Source of the DNA: Aquilaria yunnanensis
Lineage: Eukaryota; Streptophyta; Magnoliopsida; Malvales; Thymelaeaceae
Length of the DNA stretch: 64,000 nucleotides
NCBI GenBank assembly: GCA_039654915.1
Contig: CM077599.1
Coordinates: 74,120,001 to 74,184,000, forward strand
Direction: 5' to 3'
Of this stretch, positions 38,481 to 50,424 are shown piece after piece. Position numbers and translations under genes: made by a program. The notes beneath the pieces were generated by a model. The model did not search any database, was not told the origin of the DNA, and worked only from the letters and a program-made list of their open reading frames with translations. Within the stretch, counting starts at the first letter, position 1. Every line of letters begins with the position of its first letter.

Positions 38481-39499
38481 TTATAACAAAATAAATTACC
38501 TAAACAATTGATTTCAAACTAAAGATTTGGTATACAACTATACTAACTACATTCACACACAAACATAGAACCTAGCTAAACTATGTACTTAAAATACAAA
38601 GTATTTTCTATTTATAAATATACTAACTAATTTCACAGACAAATATACTACGTAAACAATTAACTTAAAACTAATTATTTTCTGTTCTTAAAAATACGAA
38701 CTAAACAATTTAGTTACAACTAATTAGTAACTATTTTTTATTATACTAACTAATTTCACTCATAAATATACAACCTAAACAATTTAAGCCCAACAAAGTA
38801 TTTAATATTTTTTAATGTACTAACTAATTTTACACATAAATATACTACGTAAGCAATTTACTTAAAACTAATTATTAAATATTTTTAATTATACTAACTA
38901 ATTTGATACATAAATATACAACCTAAAGAATTTACTTAAAACTAATTATTTTCTAATTGTAACTTAATCCCGTAATTAAGGAAAAAAGTAAGAAAATTGA
39001 CATAAATGTTAAATTATAATGGGTAACCCAAATACTTCAAATCCAACCATCAACAACTACAAATCACACACATTCAACATATATTAAACCAAATTACCAT
39101 AAATAATTCAGATTTTAACTATTTTTAAGGAAAAAAAATTTAAACATACGTATTAAAATTACTTACCTCAAATCCAACAGCTTACTTGCTTAAAATGCCT
39201 GGAAATAGCTTCAACTCAGCTACAAAGTGCAAAATCTAAACTCATTATCAACAAAAACATGAAAAACGCAAAACCGCAAAAAATAAATATAAAAATCCAA
39301 AAAAATTCAAACTAACCTGCAGATCAAGGAAAAGAAGAGTAGATCCACGTGAAAAGCAGCTCCAATTTGTTGATTAACCTCTTACTTGAACAAACGAAGG
39401 TGCTGTGTGTGCGTGTGGGAGGGAAGGAAAAACACAGAGGAGAGAGACGAGCTGCGAGCACAGCGAGGAAGACGAATCGCCAGGGGGGGGTAATTTAAA

Positions 39500-40375
39500 A
39501 ACTAATTTTCTAACGGCCTTAGCCGTTGGAAACAATTTTGTGAAACGCACCGTTCCATTTAATGATGTTCCAACGGCTCAGGCCGTTGGAAAAATTTCAG
39601 CTCAATAATTGTGTCTTTTTCCAACGGCTAAAGCAGTTGGAAATTAGTTATGACACATAAAAAAAAAAATTTTATTTTCCTTTATTTCCAACGGCTTAAG
39701 CCGTTGGAAAATAAAAAAATTCAAAACTAAGGAACATATGCAATTTCATGGGTTGTTCCCTCTTTCCAACGGCTTAAGCCGTTGGAAAATGTTCAAAAAT
39801 TCATAAACACAGCAAAAAAACGCCATTTCATTATCACACTTCTTTTTCCAACGGCTTTATTTCCCAAAAAAACACCATTCCATTATCACACTTCTTTTTC
39901 CAACGGCTAAAGCCGTTGGAAATGTTTTATGACACATTTTAATAAAAATTTGTTTTATTTCCATTTATTTCCAACGGCTAAAGCTGTTGGAAAATATAAA
40001 ATAATTTAAAAATGCATCAACATATGTACTTTCAATCATTTTCTTCCCTTTCCAACGGCTAAAGCCGTTGGAAAATATTGCAAAAAAAAGCCATTTCATT
40101 GTTACACATCATTTTTCCAACGGCTAAAGCTGTTGGAAATATTTTATGTATGAAAAAATTTTTTTTGAACCTGAGCACTTAGTTTCCAACGGTTATAACC
40201 GTTGGAAATTATATATATATATATCAAATTTTATTAAAAATATTTTATTTACATTATTTGGCCCATTTTCCAACGGCTAAAGCCGTTGGAAATTTTATCT
40301 ACAAATATGGATTTTTTTTTTCGTCTTCCAACGGTTTAGGCAGTTGGAAATTGTGGCAGTTGGAAATTTGGGTTT
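39500..40375. repeat. Right subterminal palindrome array of the CACTA element
   Basis: More than ten inverted pairs such as CCAACGGCTTAAGCCGTTGG and CCAACGGCTAAAGCCGTTGG, spaced roughly 60-120 bp apart in AT-rich DNA. Variants with AGCTGTTGG or CAGTTGG also occur. Confidence 0.9.
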
Positions 40376-40726
40376 TTTTAGTAGTGTTTTTTGACTAAAG
40401 TTTGACTTAAGTATATTTATATTAATATGAATTCAAAAAAATTCTAAAAAATGATATTTAAAAACTAGAATCTTTAAAGTTTCATTTTCATGTAAAAAGT
40501 TCATATTTTTACGATAAATTTTATGAGAAATAAAATCATAAATTAATTGCTGTGAATAGTAAAGATGATAGCTTTTGTGAAACAGAGGGAGTAGTAGTTA
40601 TTGGACTAATTTAAGCTGTTTGTTTAAATTAGAAAGAAAATGTTTTGCAAGGCTAAAGCCAAACCAACAAGTGGCTAAGTCAATTTTGGTTTGAAAAGAA
40701 CACTAATCAGACAGCTAATTTACTAG

Positions 40727-40920
40727 ATACAAGAGTTTAAGAAAGCTCACTTTTGTCTAGCGCCTCTGCTAGGGTTTGTCTAGAACGCCTACCTATATAT
40801 ATATATATATATACACATACATACTAATCGGAAGCAGCTATTACCAGATACAAGAGTTTAAGAAAGCGTCACTTTTGTCTAGCACCTCTACTAGGGTTTG
40901 TCTAGCACCTCTGGTAGGCA
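40727..40920 (+). repeat. Two tandem copies of the LINE target site plus LINE 5' end
   Basis: ATACAAGAGTTTAAGAAAG followed by CTTTTGTCTAGC and CTAGGGTTTGTCTAG occurs at 40727-40790 and again at 40848-40912. The copies are separated by a TA microsatellite (40795-40815). The 16-bp word is also the target duplication at the LINE 3' end. Confidence 0.85.
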
Positions 40921-41019
40921 TTCGTCTTTCCTATTGGGAGTGTTCAGTGTTGGTCGGTTTTTTCGTCAGTGGATTCATCTGTTGGTTGCAGGGGGCCCAT
41001 TGGGTGGTTTGGCTGTTGC

Positions 41020-42070
41020 GATGGACAATTTTAAGGAGTCTTGGAGGCGATTCTCTTTAACAGAGAAGGAGTAGGTAGTGTTCGAAGATGAGTTAGGCGG
41101 GATGGAGAGTTTTAACGTTTAGAAATTCTTCTTGGTGGGCTCCCTATGGTCCAACCGTCCCTTCAACAATCAGGCTCTCTTTTCTACAATGAAATTGATT
41201 TAGCTACCAGTCAAGGGGTTGGATATAGATGTTGGTAACAATAGGTTTCGATTCACTTTAATACATGGGGAGATATTGATAGGGTTTTGGAAGGGCTCTT
41301 CTGGTTATCTGATTGACATGCTTTGCTGCTAAAGGAGATTTCCAATATGGAGCAACCAAGCAAAATTTCTCGAATAGAGGCTACCTTCTAAATACACATG
41401 TACGACTTACCAGTTGGGGCAATGCATCCAGACATGGTCGAAAGGTTGAGAGGATAAGTGGGCAAAGTATTGCAGGTAGCGCGGCACAATGATGTAGAGA
41501 TTAGGGTCTTTTTGTGCACGTTCAAGTAGTGGTTGATGTCCAGCATCCTATGCTGCGGGGAGTCATGTTTAAATCGAAAGGATGTGGACAGATGTTTGTA
41601 CGATTCAAGTATGAAAAGCTACAGCAATTTTGTTTCTGTTGCGGAAAACTGGGGCATGTTGATTGCGATTGTGAGATGCCGGAAGAGCCAGGAAAATCAA
41701 ATCAATATGGAGATTTTATGTAAGCCTCGTTTGCTTAGAGCTATGTGTGCAAAATGTCTGGTGAATGGTTGGGAAAAGAGCATAATACAGGGATTCCTGA
41801 CTCAGCTGAGTCTTCAGCAAGGTCGGAAGGAGGGGATAGTTCTAAAGTGAGGATCATTGTTATGTGAAGGAAGCTGTAGCTAGATCGGAATAGAGAGAAC
41901 AACACAGCTCAAAACAATGAAGTAGTTTAAGAGACGCAAGTTCCTTTTCAGTTCTCAGTTGGGCAAGGGAAGAGCACGTGGAAGCAGAGAGCAAGAGGTG
42001 GAAGGGTACAGAACCAAGTGGTGTCATTTGTGGAGAGGCTTGGTGTTAGACCATGGAAGCGAGAGGGATA
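41020..42070 (+). pseudogene. LINE ORF1 (gag-like) remnant
   Basis: The remnant begins near 41021 (ATGGACAATTTTAAGGAGTC) and is soon stopped. At about 41514-41723 an RNA-binding tail contains a CX2CX4HX4C knuckle (CFCCGKLGHVDCDC, residues 40-53 of that frame), as in plant L1 ORF1 proteins that coat the element RNA. Frames shift repeatedly, so no full protein can be made. Confidence 0.75.
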
Positions 42071-43866
42071 GAGTTCAATAAAGATTGACCTAGTCACGCT
42101 AAAAAGGCAAGAAGTTCATGATCGAATGTTTGGATTGGCGGGGGCTATTGAGCAGCCCATTGGGAGTAATAATGGTCATATTTGTGAACTATCGTGGCTT
42201 GGGAGATCCAAGATTAGTTCATAATCTATCAAATCACCTTCAGTGAGAGTAGCTTTCCATGGTTTTCCTCAGTGAGACTTGCCTCTCATCGGGTCAAATG
42301 GAAAAGTGTTAAAGTGTGGGTGGGTTTTCGAAACATGTTTGCTTGGTAAGTCGGGTGGTATTTATTTTGGTGGCAGTAGGAGGTTTCAGAAAAATTGTTA
42401 AGCTTTTCTAGAAGTCATATTGATGTGGAGGTTCGCATCTTGCATAAAATGAGACAATGGCGTGTTACGGGTTTTTATGGGGATTCGGATTGTCACAAAA
42501 GGCACATTTCCTGGCAGCGGTTGATGAAGCTGAGAAATGAAAGTAATTTACCATGGATTTGGGGTGATGATTTTAATGAAATTTTATATGCTCATGAGAA
42601 AAATGGTTGTGATTCAATAGATGCTCATTAGATGGAAGCTTTTGCACAAGCTCTTTCCTGTTGGGACCTTGACAATCCGGGTTTTAGCGGGCCTTAGTTC
42701 ACTTAGTAGAAAGTTGGATTCAGGGGGTCAAGTGATATGGTGTCGCTTGGATAGGGTGTTCACTTTTTATTCATGGCGAAGTATGCTCGTTGAGGATCGA
42801 GTTATTGTGAGAAAGAATATTTTTTCTGAAGGGGTCTGATGTGTGCGGTGGGTGATGCCTTTTCGCTTTAAGTCTATGTGGCTTTATGATGATTCTTGTA
42901 GAGAGGTAGTCACTTCTACTTAGGACTCTTAGAGTGGTGCTCAGGATAATGGGAGTGTGGTGGATCAAATTAAGACCATTCAGGAGGCACTAAAGGTTTG
43001 GAATGGGGGGAAGTTTGAGCAAGTGCACTGCGTGAAGTGTGATCTTGAGAAGAAAATAGAGGCTTGGAACAATCTCCCCCCATCCCCTAATCTTTATCAA
43101 GAGATGCGTAGTTTAAAGTGGAAATTGAACGAAATATTGTACCGAGAAGAGTTGATGTAGCTAGAAACAAAGTTTGAGAATCATGTGGCTGAAAGAAGGT
43201 GATAAAAATAGCCATTATTTCCATGTTTTTGCCTCGGCTCGATGTACAAATAATCACATTTGGAGTATCAAAAGGACTCACGATGAATGGCTGGAAGGTG
43301 ATTCGGCGATTGCTAAAGTAACTGAGCATTATTTTGCATCTTTTTTTTGCTACTAATCGTCCAGAGGGATTGGAGAGATGGTGGTTTCCATTAAAAGGAA
43401 GGTGTTGGAGGCGATGAATTCTAAGTTGGATTGGGCTTTCACTGCAACAAAGGTTATGGTAGCTCTTTTCGACATGCACCCGACTAAAGCACCGAGGCCA
43501 CATGGTTTTCTCGCTTTTTTTTTTTTTAATCAGTAGTACTAGTAGCAGGTAGGGACCTATGTCATTAACAATTGTCTTTAAGTGCTAAATGGTGGCCATT
43601 CAATGCAGGATATTAATCGTACTCTATTAGTGCTTATTTCAAAGGTGAAGGAGCCGAAGAAGATTTCACAATTTCATCATCTTTCTCTTTGTAATATGCT
43701 ATATAAAATTATTTTTAAGGCAATAACAAATTGGTTGAAGCCCGCTAATGAATTTGATCATTTTTTATAAGCAAAGTGCTTTACTTAAGGGTGGGTTGAT
43801 TTCATACAACATTCTAGTAGCCTATGAGCTATTATTATATGCGTTCAAGACTAGGAAGGCTTTTGT

Positions 43867-44301
43867 TGTAACACCCTCATATTCCATATGGGAGAGATGT
43901 GAGAAGCTTTATGTGGATACATAGGCTTAAGTTTCAGAACATAAGTACCTACTGCTTATTTTTTTTCTAAAGGATAGCCCATGTAGTATGAACAAGTGTT
44001 TCGTTGATCGGTTCTAGGCTTGGCTCATTACAAATGGTATTAGAACTGACCCAGGATCGCAATGATGTGTTATAGTAGGTCTGCACATGCATCATCTATC
44101 GGGATTGATCTCAGACTAGAGAGGCTTCTTTGCCAGGGGCTAAGTAGTCAGATTAGAAAGGTTACTGGTCTAGGGGACAGAGTAATTTGAGTTTGTAACA
44201 CCCCTATATCTCACATAGGAGCTCTTATCCTTTTCATAAAGGATAGCCCATGTGGTATGGGTAGGTGTTCCGTTGACCGATTCTGGATATGGGTCGTTAC
44301 A
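43867..44301 (+). mobile_element. TRIM-type miniature LTR retrotransposon inside the LINE RT
   Basis: Two direct terminal repeats start TGTAACACCC and end GTTACA/ATTACA: 43867-44032 (166 bp) and 44194-44301 (108 bp, internal deletion). They share GGATAGCCCATGT and GTGTTYCGTTGAYCG. Just inside the first LTR, TGGTATTAGAACTGAC (44035) matches a decayed initiator-tRNA-Met primer-binding site. A purine-rich TAGGGGACAGAG lies near the second LTR. TTTGT (43862-43866) and TTTCT (44302-44306) form the 5-bp duplication. It has no coding capacity, which defines a TRIM. Confidence 0.85.
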
Positions 44302-45497
44302 TTTCTACTCAAAAGTTGGACATGGCTAAAGCCTACGATCGAGCAGAGTGGTATTATTTAGAGGCTATCATGACTAAGTTGAAGTTTTCTAATTGTTTTG
44401 TATCTTTGAATCATGCAGTGCATCTTGTCAATGTCCTATTCGGTATGATTAATGGCAGTGCATATGGTGAAATTGTTCCTTAGAGAGGCTTAAGTAGGGG
44501 GACCCTATTTCATCGTGCTTATTTCTCTTGTGTGTCGAGGGTTTATTGGGGTTGCTCTGGCTAGCTTTACATCATGGTGTAATCTCAGGCATGCAAACAA
44601 ATATGTATGGACCAAAGGTCTATCATTTGTTATCTGCAGAAGATTGTATGGTTTTCTGTCTAGTGAATGTGTCAAAGAGGGAGGCGTTAAAATCTTTGCT
44701 CCACAAATACGAGAAGGCGTCGGGTCAATTAGTGAATAAGGAAAAGACTGGAACTTTTTGCATTTCAAATATAAGCATAGCTGATAGACAAGCTTTCTTT
44801 ATGTTATTTAGATCAGTGGAAGCTAAGCACATTGATGGATATTTTGGTCTCCTTTGCTCAATGGGGCGGAGGAAAAAAGAGGCTTTTAGCTTCCTATGGG
44901 ATAAGGTGGCCAAGGTGGTGAATGGGTGAAAGAATAAAATTCTTTCCCAAGCTGGTAAAGAAATTTTAATTAAATCGATTGCTTGTGCAATCCTTATCAT
45001 ATTATGGCGATCTTTAAAATCCTCATGGGGATATGGGATTCCACCAAGCCTATGCTGAATCATTTCTGGTGGTCACATATGGATAGGGGACATGGTATTC
45101 ATTGGAAGGCATGTGATGGTATGTTGGAAATGAAGGATGATAGAGGTATTGGTTTTCGAAAACTCTCCATCTTTAACCAGGCAATGCTTGTAAAGTAGTG
45201 GTGAAGATTGCTTTTGAATGATAAATCATTAGTTTTGAGAACCCTAAAAGCTAAATACTATGGTACCTCAAGCTTTCTTCTTGGTTGCAAACAGGACAAC
45301 TCTTCTTTCATTTGGCAGAGTATCTTGGAGGGGTAGGATTTGTTGAATTTGCGGTTTCATTGGAGATTAGGATCGTGGTTACAAGTGAGTGCTAGGGAGG
45401 ACCAATAGATCCTAGATGCTATTAATTTTCGGCCATCTTTTACTAAGCTATCCGTCAATTGCCCTTCTGTGAGCTTCTTTATTGATTTTGATCGAAG

Positions 45498-46051
45498 CAA
45501 TGTTATGAAAACCGTGCTAAAAGCTCAAAGTGCAAAGTGTTTGGGCCTTTGCACTATTCGCCATTGAAGCAATGCCCATTAAGAAAAGCACGCTACAAGC
45601 GCATGAAGCGTGCGCTTTAGATGAGCCCAAAGCATCGCCTTGACTAAAAAAACATGTGTTTCAAAATCTTAAAACCTTATAATAACTTATAAAGGAAACC
45701 AATATTTATTGATAAAACCTAGCAATTACTATTTTGGCACATTATAAGATAATTTTATGTTTTTTTTAGGCATGTTAAACCTATTTAGTAATAAAAACCT
45801 AGAATCTTTATATGCATTTATATGATTTTATTACTATTTTAGTGCATCATATGGATGATCTTGTGTTTTTTTAAGGATGTTAAACTTATTCCGTAATTGA
45901 TTTTGGTATATTTTATGTATATAATTAGCTAGTTGATATACACTAGAGCTTATTTATAGTATAGCGTTTCACTTAATTAAAGTGTGCGTTATGCGCTTCG
46001 CGTTTAGTGACCCTTAACTTTTTAGTGTGCTTTTCGCTTTTCAAAACCTTG
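45498..46051. mobile_element. hAT-type MITE inside the LINE
   Basis: The left end CAATGTTATGAAAACCGTGC and right end AAAGCGAAAAGCAC-type complement (TTTTCAAAACCTTG) are inverted. GATCGAAG (45490-45497) and GATCGAGA (46052-46059) are an imperfect 8-bp duplication. Subterminal blocks GCGCATGAAGCGTGCGC and GTGCGTTATGCGCTTCGCG lie in the two arms. It is noncoding. Confidence 0.75.
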
Positions 46052-47453
46052 GATCGAGAACGTAAAGGCACTTAATAATTTTTTTTTTGCCCTTGATATC
46101 GTGCTTATTCAGAGGATCCCTTTATCAAATCTTCAAGGCAGGCATAGGCTCATTTGGCATTTTAACTCGAATGGTGAGTACTCTGTTAGCAGTGGCTCCC
46201 ACAGATTTATACAACTGAAAGAGGGGCTAGGAGTTACTTCATAGCACAAACAGGTGTGGAGGGAGGTTTGGGGTATGTCGGCCAGCAATAAGCTTAAGAA
46301 CTTTCTTTGGCCATTGGCTCATGATTGTCTCCCGACCCGCCAAAAGTTGATGATGAGACAAGTGCTTACAGATCCAATCTGCCCGTTGTGTGGAAGTGCA
46401 TTCGAGACTACCCTTCACACCATAAAGGATTGTTGGATGGTAAGGCCAGTTTGGTTTTCTTTTGGCTTGCGAGGCATTTGTGAGCTAGATCGGTCTTCGC
46501 CTATGGAGTGGTTAACTCAAATGGTAGCTAAAGGGGATGAGGTAAATTGGGTCCAGTGTGATGTTATTGCTAATGCCCTATAGATGAATTGGAATGAGGT
46601 GGTATTTGGCAAATGAAGGCTCTCTTTAGTTGTGCTGGATTGGAAGATCAAGAGAGACTTGAATGATGTAGCACTTTAGGTAGCCTTAGTCACTCCTACA
46701 AAACTGGTACAGCATTGGGTCCGGTCTCAGCAAGGATTCGTCGAAGTACACAGACGCTGCACGTGCTTTATCAGAGATAAAATGGGTTTGGGAGCGGTGA
46801 TCCTAGACCAAGAAGGTCAAGTGCTTATAGCCCGAGTAGCGCCAGGTGTTGGTATAATGAGTCCCTTCTACGGAGAGTGCTTGGCTGCACTTAATGGAGT
46901 CAAACTTGCCAAGGAGATGGGAGAGGAATGGATCATGCTTGAGATAGACGCGCTTCAGGTGGTGCAATCGATCAATGGTGATGCCCATTGCCTGTCGGAA
47001 GCTTTGGCATATGTTGTTGAAATCCAGTCCCCTCTATGCAGCTTTCAGGCATGGCAAGTGATCCAAGTTGGAAGACAAGCAAATTCAATTGCTCATCCTT
47101 TAGCTAAACATGGATTGTTTTTAAGCTCCTCTGTTCTTTGGTCCAAGTCGGACCTTCCAAGTTCTATCCAAAACTTGGTTGAACTAGTCTTAGCTTGTCA
47201 CTTTAATTGAGTCGTGCAATGAATACATATTCCATAAAAAAAAATACAAGAGTTTAAGAGATATTTATATATATAGGACCCAAAAGGGATGTAGGAAATG
47301 GAACCCTAACCTCCCCTTTATACCATCCCATGTCGTTTGTCACTTTACAAGTGGCATAAGACGAAATTAAAGAATTATTACTAAATATAATTGACAGAAA
47401 AAGTAACTGTTGTGACGTAAAAATATATTTAAAGGTAACCACTATATTAAATA

Positions 47454-47686
47454 CTCCTCATGCTTTGCATCATTTTTTATTTACAACAATTAATTTATAT
47501 TTTTTTAGCTTTACCATTTTAGTATATTATTTAATGTAAAACTTTTATATACAAAATGATAAATGAAGCTTACAGTTTTTAGATATAATTTCCTTTAAAA
47601 ATTTTCTAGTAAATAATTATAAATAAATTCAAGTCAGATTTAAGTAAAACACGTAAAATGAATTAAAGAACATTGGACGAATAGAG
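47454..47686. mobile_element. Stowaway-type MITE
   Basis: CTCCTCATGCTTTGCATC on the left and ACATTGGACGAATAGAG on the right are inverted ends, flanked by TA at 47452-47453 and 47687-47688. The interior is related to the 1635/22036 family in reverse orientation. Confidence 0.65.
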
Positions 47687-48218
47687 TAATTTACGGTTAT
47701 TATTAATAGGAGTCTAAAATCTTTAGAAAATGAAGATATTTAACGATGGAAGTAAACAGAATTATGAAAATAAATAAATTCAGAATTTAAAAGCCATCCC
47801 TGAGAAGTGACTAAGGTAAACAATTGAACCCCATACATAATATATATTTATATATTTTAATTTCCAATTTTAACAGAAAACAAAAGTTTGATCTAACAAA
47901 ACAAAAAATTGTTGTAGGGGTGCCTGCATATTCTGTCTCAGCTATGTTCCACATGATAACGTGATTGATTCTTAGCTTTGAAGAAAATTAACAGAGTGGA
48001 ATTATCGAACCAAAAACAGAAAAAGAAAGGGAGGAATCTGAAATTCCAATACATCTTTCCCTTCTGTAACCAGAGAGTAGTGACGATGAAGATGACAGAA
48101 TGTTAATAGCACCAAAAACATAAATTTCGCAAACCTATACGATAAACAATCAGGAAATTTAAATTTAAATAGATTTGGTGTGTGATTTTCATTTCAAAAT
48201 CTAATTACATGTAGGTTA

Positions 48219-48617
48219 AGGGTGTAAAGAGACTTGATTTTTATTGGGTAGGCTTAGTGTGAACTTGAGGTGAGGCCTATTGAGCCAAGTTTTATCAAGT
48301 TTAAGCTCAAGTTTGAGTCTGAAACCGACCTTAAGCCAAACACTATCTGACCCCATATCCTAATGAGGCTAAGAGGCCTTAAAAATATCTCATATACATA
48401 TATATCCTAACAAGCCTAATGGACCTTGAATACCTAATTTCTCTTAGTAGTTCAAGCTTGATGAGCATAAGGAGCTGAGCTCAAGCCCAACTTAACTGGA
48501 GCCCAAGCCTCAAAATTCAAGCTCATGTAATTTGAGCTTGAATCCAGGTAATACTAATTAGCTAAGAGGCTAAGATCAAGCTGAACGGGCTGGGCCTCAA
48601 CTCAATCTTTACACCAC
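48219..48617. mobile_element. hAT-like MITE
   Basis: AAGGGTGTAAAGAG on the left and CTTTACACCACTT on the right are inverted. Between them AAGCTCAAGTTTGAG/GAGCTCAAGCCC words occur in both orientations, as in hAT subterminal regions. The 8-bp duplication is weak (about 5 of 8), so the class call is tentative. Confidence 0.5.
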
Positions 48618-50424
48618 TTGGTAAAGATAATGTTATGAAAATGAATTTTATAAATTTAAGTTTTCAACCTATAGGGTAGATTAGAAGGAGCTTATTCACC
48701 CTTAAGCAATGCCTCATATTCAAGTCTTATAATGAAGAAAGAAGTTCTGGGTAAGCTTCCTCCTAAAAACGAGAAACTAATCGGGGTTCAATATGATTAC
48801 CAGTTAAATACCAGAAGTACTACACCAAAAAAAAAAATTTCAATTTTCGATCTTTCGTTAAAACTTGGCAAAAAAACAACCCCTTCCAATTTCTTCAAAA
48901 TTGCCACAATTTTTTTACTTTCAAATATGCAGTACAATTCTTTAGAATTACATATTTGCAATTCTTTGAGTTAAATAGAACGCAGCAAATCAGAAGCTAT
49001 AGGTCCAATCTCACGAAGCAGTCATCTGGCTAACACCCAAGATTTTTTTAAGTGCTTCTCTCACCCCTCATTTTTATTATAACATCTTCTTTAAAAAAAA
49101 TGCTGGGGTTTATTGTATCCTGACTTATGAATGTAAAATTCTGCATATTGAGAGAAAAGTTATATAAATAAAGAAAGACAGAATAAAAGTATCAATCAAT
49201 CGGCTTGGTTATGATTTTGGGCTTTTGTGGGCCTACACGTGGCCTTTGGATAATGAGATAGCGTATAACACATCATGCAGTTGGTGGAACAAGTAACAGC
49301 CCATGGATTATTAATTTGGTTAGACTTTTCATATTAAAATGGTTACTAACTTAAGTAAAATAACTTATTTTTTATTTTTAAATTATTTTACCTGGAATCA
49401 ATTTTATTTAAAATTTAATTTTATGTATATGTAATAATTTGTTGAAAATAATTTTTTTTGGTTTTTAAATTTTTATTGAAATTTTCTTTTTTAAGGCTTC
49501 AAAAGGAAAAAAAATTATAAAATTTTTTCTTGGATTAATTTGATTTAAGTTAAAAAGGAATAAGTGTTTTCATTTAAATAGACAAATAAGGCTTTAGTCC
49601 CCAAACTACCATGAACGAGACATTTGGCCTCTAAATGAAATTTAGTTCCCAAAATAGCCCCTGAACTTTCAAAATCTTACGAAATAGGCCATTGAGTGAG
49701 GCGCCATAAATGTGGTACCTTAAAGGATTTTCAACCCAAAGCTCCACGATACCTTAGTTTGTGTTCACTAACTTTAATAGGATCAATTAATTACTTTTCT
49801 CTATTAAAATTCAGACGAATAATTTTACATAGAACAACAATTAACACCCTATTTAAAACGTTTAATCAACTTAATGCAAAATAGCTTATTTTTATTTTTA
49901 TATTTTTTACTCAAAACTAGTTTTATTCAAAAATTAATATTATATAGGTGTAATAATTCATTCAAAATAAAATTTTTAGAATGCTATTGTTTTTTATTTT
50001 TTTTTCCTTTTCAGTACCTAAAACAAGAAAAATTCACAAAAAAATTATAATATCATAAAAATGTTATAATCAATGGTTTATTACGCTTTTGTTCCACATT
50101 CCAAGGTAGGTACAGACTTATTCATCAATAGAAATGATTAACGCTTCGATAGAATTGTTAAAGTTTAGCGATTTTATGAGAATCAATTTTAGGAGCCATG
50201 TCATAGAACCCTAAGTAAGAAACATATATAAAAAACATATTCTCGAATACCAAAAAAAAAAAAAAGGGAACATATTCTCTTATGTCCACTATAGGACTAA
50301 CTAGCAATTTATTAGTAGTACTTATTGTTACCAACTGTTAGAGAAACTGAAGTTCATGGTCATTAATTATTTGCGTATAGTCTAATTACAATTTCATTTT
50401 GAATCTGTTAATAAGAAACTCATT
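48618..50424. other. Intergenic AT-rich DNA with TE fragments
   Basis: TACTACACCAAAAAAA near 48820 resembles a CACTA end but has no partner. Sequence near 49585-49700 (TTTAGTCCCCAAACTACC, ATAGCCCCTGAACTTTC) resembles MULE-type long termini. No gene is seen. Confidence 0.45.

Larger units (their letters stand above)
37626..40386. mobile_element. Non-autonomous CACTA (En/Spm-type) transposon
   Basis: Perfect 14-bp inverted termini CACTACTAAAAAAA...TTTTTTTAGTAGTG, flanked by the 3-bp duplication TTT (37623-37625 and 40387-40389). Both subterminal regions hold many copies of TTTCCAACGGC/GCCGTTGGAAA and CAGTTGGAAA, often as back-to-back palindromes, the expected binding array for a TNPA-like factor. 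The 2.76-kb interior is an ATT microsatellite and AT-rich DNA with no transposase, so mobility would depend on a relative. Confidence 0.9.
37589..40591. mobile_element. Stowaway/mariner-type MITE split by a CACTA insertion
   Basis: CTCCCTCCGTTTCATATTAG (37589) and GTGAAACAGAGGGAG (ending 40591) are inverted ends flanked by TA at 37587-37588 and 40592-40593. Without the CACTA insert the MITE would be about 240 bp, the size of the other copies in this window. Confidence 0.8.
42170..47210 (+). pseudogene. LINE ORF2 remnant: endonuclease, RT, zf-RVT, RNase H
   Basis: The endonuclease/exonuclease/phosphatase domain starts with VNYRGLGDPRLV (about 42182) and has WIWGDDFNEILYAHEKNG near 42555-42610. 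RT pieces include LLVLISKVKEPKKISQFHHL (43600-43680) and KLDMAKAYDRAEWYYLEA (44315-44365); the region up to about 45350 is RT and thumb. A zinc-binding RT-associated domain at 46254-46583 shows VWREVWG, FLWPLAHDCLPT and CPLCGSAFETTLH. The RNase H domain at 46782-47210 has ECLAALNGVKLAKEMG and EIDALQVVQSIN. Many stops and frameshifts, plus the insertions at 43867-44301 and 45498-46051, make it inactive. The RNase H part is still open for 142 codons. Confidence 0.85.
40864..47243 (+). mobile_element. L1-type LINE retrotransposon, decayed, with two nested insertions
   Basis: Flanked by the 16-bp duplication ATACAAGAGTTTAAGA (40848-40863 at the 5' side, 47244-47259 at the 3' side). It ends in a short A-rich tail (ATAAAAAAAA, about 47233-47243). 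In order it holds ORF1 with a CCHC knuckle, an endonuclease domain, a reverse transcriptase, a zinc-binding RT-associated domain and an RNase H domain, as in plant L1 elements. All coding parts carry stops or frameshifts. A TRIM interrupts the RT and a hAT MITE lies between the RT and the zinc-binding region. Confidence 0.9.

Noticed and set aside
38193..38511. Hydrophobic small proteins (poly-Leu/Ile)
   Set aside because: Translation of an ATT/TTA microsatellite.
46782..47210. Independent RNase H gene
   Set aside because: Its position, order and the 3' A-rich tail place it as the last domain of the LINE ORF2.
48815..48845. CACTA end (TACTACACCAAAAAAA)
   Set aside because: No inverted partner or 3-bp duplication was found.
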